64,000 bases of DNA from an uncultured Roseburia sp. (GTDB lineage: Bacteria > Bacillota > Clostridia > Lachnospirales > Lachnospiraceae): NCBI GenBank assembly GCA_900756925.1, contig CAAELX010000041.1, positions 20,246-84,245 on the forward strand. Reading direction: 5' to 3'. Position numbers and translations under genes: made by a program. Below, piece by piece: positions 61,048-64,000 of the stretch (position 1 is the first letter of the stretch; every line of letters begins with the position of its first letter). The notes under the pieces were generated by a model that saw nothing but the letters and a program-made list of their open reading frames with translations, did not search any database and was not told the DNA's origin.

Positions 61048-63909
61048 TTATTTGAATGCCAGCGTATAATCTGCCCCATCTCTGTCAAAGTTGCTGCTGT
61101 AATATCCGTCTTCCACTGCCATGCTTCCATAGTTCTTCCGAAATGCCTCATCGGTAATATTCACCTGCTGCGGTGCGAAGCGGTCATCCGGAAGTTCTAA
61201 CGATACAAACGGTGTGAAAAGAACCTCTTTCCCTCTTTTTCTCACCTTCAGGCAGAACTCAAGCGCCGCCTCATTGATGCCATAGCTTTCGTTCAGTCCG
61301 CCAAGCTCCTCATAAAGGTGCTTCTCTGTCATCATTCCCGCAAATGCCACGGCTCCGATCTCCTGCTGGATAATCGTCCTGCTGAAGTATCCGACGCTGT
61401 CCCTGTCGTTTCCGACAAACAGGCTGCCAGCGGTCGCCCGAAGCCCTATCGCCATCCCGGCGGACAGCACATGTCCGTTCTCTCCGAGCAGCTTCGGTCC
61501 AACGATGCCGATCTTCTCACGCACCGCATTCGCAGCCATGACTGTCAGCCAGTCCTCTCTGTCCACACCCGTGCCCTCCGGCAAAAAGATCAGGTACCCG
61601 CCCTTGGCGCGCCCTGCCGCTTCCCGGATTGCAGCCGTTGTCTCCTGTTCCCCGTACTCTACAACCTCTAAGCTGTCGTAGGCGGTTGCTGCAAGAAGGC
61701 TTTCGATCTTTTCCCGCTTCGATGTGATCACGGAAATAAGCGGCTTCTCCTCAAGCGGATAGTAAACCTCATACATGCCATAATATTTTCCCATATGGAC
61801 GCTCGCCTTCTCCTGTCCATGTGCGGCAAGGTCGAGCTCTAATGCCCGCTTGCCCGCCTCATAGCAGTAAAGTTTGCTCTCCGGGTTCAACGCTGTGGAA
61901 TCCGGGTGGCATCTCCAGTGGTATAACACCTTCGGGATGTGTGTCACTTTCGGACTCTTTGCGATACATCTCAATATAAAATCATAATCCTGCGATCCGT
62001 CGCAGGAACTGTCAAAATGCCCTGCTTCCTCCACAATCTGCCGTTCCACCACAAAGAAATGACAAATATAATTGCAGCACTGCATATAATCCCGGTTGTA
62101 ATCCGGTTTAAAATGCGGGTCAAAATATTCCCTCAGGTCTAACGATACCTTGTCTTCATCGGAATAGAGAAGCTTCGCGTCCTCCTCATTGATCCGCTTC
62201 ACATTCTCGTAAAGGGCATCCGGCTCTAACAGGTCATCGTGGTCTAACAGCCCAATGTAATCGCCCTTCGCAAACGCAAGCGCTGCGTTCGTGTTACCGG
62301 AAATTCCATAATTGCCGTCTAAAATCTCATAGCGCACGCGCGGATCTTTCGCGGCATATTCCTCTAAAATACCACGGATGCTGTCATTTAAACTGCCATC
62401 CGCAATGCAAAGCTCCCAGTTTTCATAAGACTGTGCCTGTACAGACTCGATCATCTCGCGTAAGAACTTCTCCGGCGTGCGGTAAGCCGGCACGATAATG
62501 CTGATTAACGGTTCCTTCCCAAAATGGGTCTGCCTCTGCCGTTTCAGTTCTTTTTCATCCGGAACCTGATAAGTTCTCCATACCGGATACGGAACCTGTT
62601 TTTTATTGAAACGCTGCTTCCTTATTCCACGCAATGCCCGGATCCCTTCTGTTTTCAGGTAATACCAGTCATCTGCAGCGATTTTGTCATCTTTTCTGCG
62701 CTTTGCCGTCTCCGCATCCGGATATCTTCTCCGGTATTCGCGGAAACTCCGCTCCAGATCTTCCGTCGTCACCCGGTGCACGACCTCATAGCCGTCCACC
62801 GAGAAGATCATGCGGTAACTCGTCTCCTCATTGGTCAGCCAGGTATAATTAAATCCCCAGTCTGTTCCCTTCTGATCTGTAATTTTCAACGCCTGTGCCA
62901 CATCGCCCCTCGCATTCCTGCTGAATGCAGCGTCGATTGGCTCTTTTCTCTCATTTTCCAGCCGGATATTGACCGGAAGATATGCCCCTGTCTTTGTGAC
63001 CGCGAAAGCCCATCCTCCACAGACGGCCTTGCCAAGCTGATACTCAATGCGGTCGATATGGTACTGAATCTTCTTAATCATATTGCCTTTTTTTCCTTTA
63101 CTGCCAGCTGTAAGCTGTCGTAATTCGATCTCTCCGCGGATCTGTTCCACCTCGTTTAAGGTGATCCGCTTCGTCCCGGTTTTTAAATACATATCCCGGA
63201 CTGGAAAAACATCCCCGCTGATATATGCCTGAAAATGCTTTTCCATCTGCTCATATGCCTTCACTTCCTGCTCCGTAAAGCCTGCCATTTCATACAGATG
63301 TCCGAGCTCTAATGCCTTGCACTGCCTGATTCTGTGATGTGCAAAGAACAGGGAACGGTATATGACAAAGTTCTTCGGAATTGGAAAATCATACGACCAC
63401 TCGTAGTCAATGATCTGCCATTTTCCGTCTTCTATGATAATATTGGCAAAAATAAGGTCGATGTCGCTCACCTTCGCGCAGGTCAGTGTCTCCGGCAGCT
63501 CTGTTTTACCAAAAATCACCTCAAATTCCGGCGTCGGCACAAACTTCACTTCGCCGCCATCTTCCCGGATCCAGTTCATATACTCCCGGATATACCCGGT
63601 CAGTACCTCTTCCCGCTGCTCATTCGCTGCGGTCTCCATCAGTTCCTGTAATGTCACGCCAGTCAGAAACGGGGACTCTGCGCAGCCGTCTTTCCAGATA
63701 CTCTCGCAGAAGGAGACCTTCGGATCGCCAAACGCTTCAGAAAGCTCGCCGTACATCCGCACAATGCGGGCAATATTCTCTTTTCCCTCCGGAAGGAGCG
63801 CATACTTTCGCACCCGCCTCGTTCCGTCTTCCTCCTGCACGATATCCGTGCGGATCTGAAGTTCTCTTCTTCTCTCATTCGAATATTTGGAAAAAATCGT
63901 CTTCGCCAC
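61048..63909 (-). CDS. GT2 glycosyltransferase with N-terminal kinase-like domain
   Basis: 953 residues, GTG start directly after the TAA of the previous gene. Residues about 1-270 resemble an aminoglycoside-kinase/HipA-like fold: KVSDIDLIFANIIIEDGKWQIIDYEWSYD has the D...N and DxE-like catalytic and metal pattern. A beta domain (about 285-400) follows, then a full GT-A domain (about 465-730: SIIVPAYRTPEKFLREMIES, LLDHDDLLEPDAL, YSDEDKVS). The last GT-A unit (about 735-953) lacks the clear DxD motif (ISVITSKREKIESLLAAT), so only the first is likely active. The kinase-like part may bind or phosphorylate a lipid or sugar; inference. Confidence 0.8.
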   Translation of the reverse strand: MAKTIFSKYSNERRRELQIRTDIVQEEDGTRRVRKYALLPEGKENIARIVRMYGELSEAFGDPKVSFCESIWKDGCAESPFLTGVTLQELMETAANEQREEVLTGYIREYMNWIREDGGEVKFVPTPEFEVIFGKTELPETLTCAKVSDIDLIFANIIIEDGKWQIIDYEWSYDFPIPKNFVIYRSLFFAHHRIRQCKALELGHLYEMAGFTEQEVKAYEQMEKHFQAYISGDVFPVRDMYLKTGTKRITLNEVEQIRGEIELRQLTAGSKGKKGNMIKKIQYHIDRIEYQLGKAVCGGWAFAVTKTGAYLPVNIRLENERKEPIDAAFSRNARGDVAQALKITDQKGTDWGFNYTWLTNEETSYRMIFSVDGYEVVHRVTTEDLERSFREYRRRYPDAETAKRRKDDKIAADDWYYLKTEGIRALRGIRKQRFNKKQVPYPVWRTYQVPDEKELKRQRQTHFGKEPLISIIVPAYRTPEKFLREMIESVQAQSYENWELCIADGSLNDSIRGILEEYAAKDPRVRYEILDGNYGISGNTNAALAFAKGDYIGLLDHDDLLEPDALYENVKRINEEDAKLLYSDEDKVSLDLREYFDPHFKPDYNRDYMQCCNYICHFFVVERQIVEEAGHFDSSCDGSQDYDFILRCIAKSPKVTHIPKVLYHWRCHPDSTALNPESKLYCYEAGKRALELDLAAHGQEKASVHMGKYYGMYEVYYPLEEKPLISVITSKREKIESLLAATAYDSLEVVEYGEQETTAAIREAAGRAKGGYLIFLPEGTGVDREDWLTVMAANAVREKIGIVGPKLLGENGHVLSAGMAIGLRATAGSLFVGNDRDSVGYFSRTIIQQEIGAVAFAGMMTEKHLYEELGGLNESYGINEAALEFCLKVRKRGKEVLFTPFVSLELPDDRFAPQQVNITDEAFRKNYGSMAVEDGYYSSNFDRDGADYTLAFK

Positions 63910-64000
63910 TTACTTTTCCCCCCTCTTACGGGCAGCAATCAGGAAAGAATTCGAAAATTCCGGGAACAGTCCCTCCCCGATCAGCGTATTGTATGCCGCT
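63910..64000 (-). CDS. C-terminal end of a SAM-dependent methyltransferase-like gene
   Basis: The frame runs in from the right edge and ends with TAA at 63910-63912, just before the GTG of the GT2 gene. It codes for a tail that includes NTLIGEGLFPEFSNSFLIAA, a pattern I associate with the C-terminus of class I methyltransferases in such loci. Only 29 residues are visible, so the call is tentative. Confidence 0.45.
   Translation of the reverse strand, partial: AAYNTLIGEGLFPEFSNSFLIAARKRGEK

Noticed and set aside
1-64000. tRNA or rRNA genes
   Set aside because: I found no cloverleaf-like segment with a TTCGANTC arm or any rRNA sequence on reading through; a covariance search was not possible.

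Overview
This window reads as a low-to-mid GC Firmicute of the family Lachnospiraceae (Roseburia/Agathobacter/Coprococcus-like gut anaerobe). The reasons are a Bacillus-type [4Fe-4S] PurF, a MecA adaptor, BlaI/M56 regulation, a permuted GH3, AGGAGG-type ribosome binding sites, a DUF3048 lipoprotein and the style of the polysaccharide genes. The family is an inference from protein style; no search was run. Most genes are on the minus strand.

Layout. 1-3.7 kb: the 3' end of tyrS, a MATE exporter divergent from a Crp/Fnr regulator with a perfect Crp-type dyad between them, then a 33-residue hydrophobic peptide facing a convergent antisense promoter (type I toxin-antitoxin-like). 3.7-18.3 kb: a xylan/hemicellulose locus with a GPH-type sugar carrier, GH39, GH35-like, permuted GH3, GH43, an esterase and a large GH106-like enzyme, plus a divergent AraC regulator. 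Two promoters of this locus share an extended -10 without a -35 and a ~20-21 bp direct repeat. 18.4-24.6 kb: HEPN/MNT pair, flippase-like membrane protein, papain-like amidase, GT2, aminopeptidase P and MecA. 24.6-27.7 kb: a 1.2 kb gene-free stretch of hairpins, then a BlaI/M56 pair whose M56 gene has an in-frame TGA at codon 25. 27.8-32.1 kb: two two-domain GT2 enzymes. 32.3-38 kb: DUF3048 lipoprotein, a small Cys-motif protein, purB, purF and purC.

38.1-64 kb is one long leftward cell-surface polysaccharide locus. In transcription order it holds a methyltransferase end, a three-part GT2, a WbaP-like initiating phosphoglycosyltransferase, a Wzz-like protein with a degenerate tyrosine-kinase domain, two membrane proteins, a Wzy-like polymerase, three GT4 enzymes, a GT11 fucosyltransferase, a Wzx flippase, an acyltransferase, a Gtf3-like and a GT-D-like enzyme, a Gtr module (GtrC-like, GtrA, GtrB), a DPPR-synthase-like UbiA enzyme and two large membrane proteins. 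Together these can start, extend, flip, polymerise and decorate a lipid-linked polymer.

The most unusual feature is a family of four ~235-nt near-palindromic elements (A 2429-2662, B 24723-24961, C 47746-47965, D 51368-51606). All have the same orientation and all lie just upstream of a leftward start codon. A ~117-nt core is strongly conserved in blocks. The 31-33 bp stem arms around it are almost perfectly self-complementary in every copy yet unrelated in sequence between copies. I do not recognise the family.
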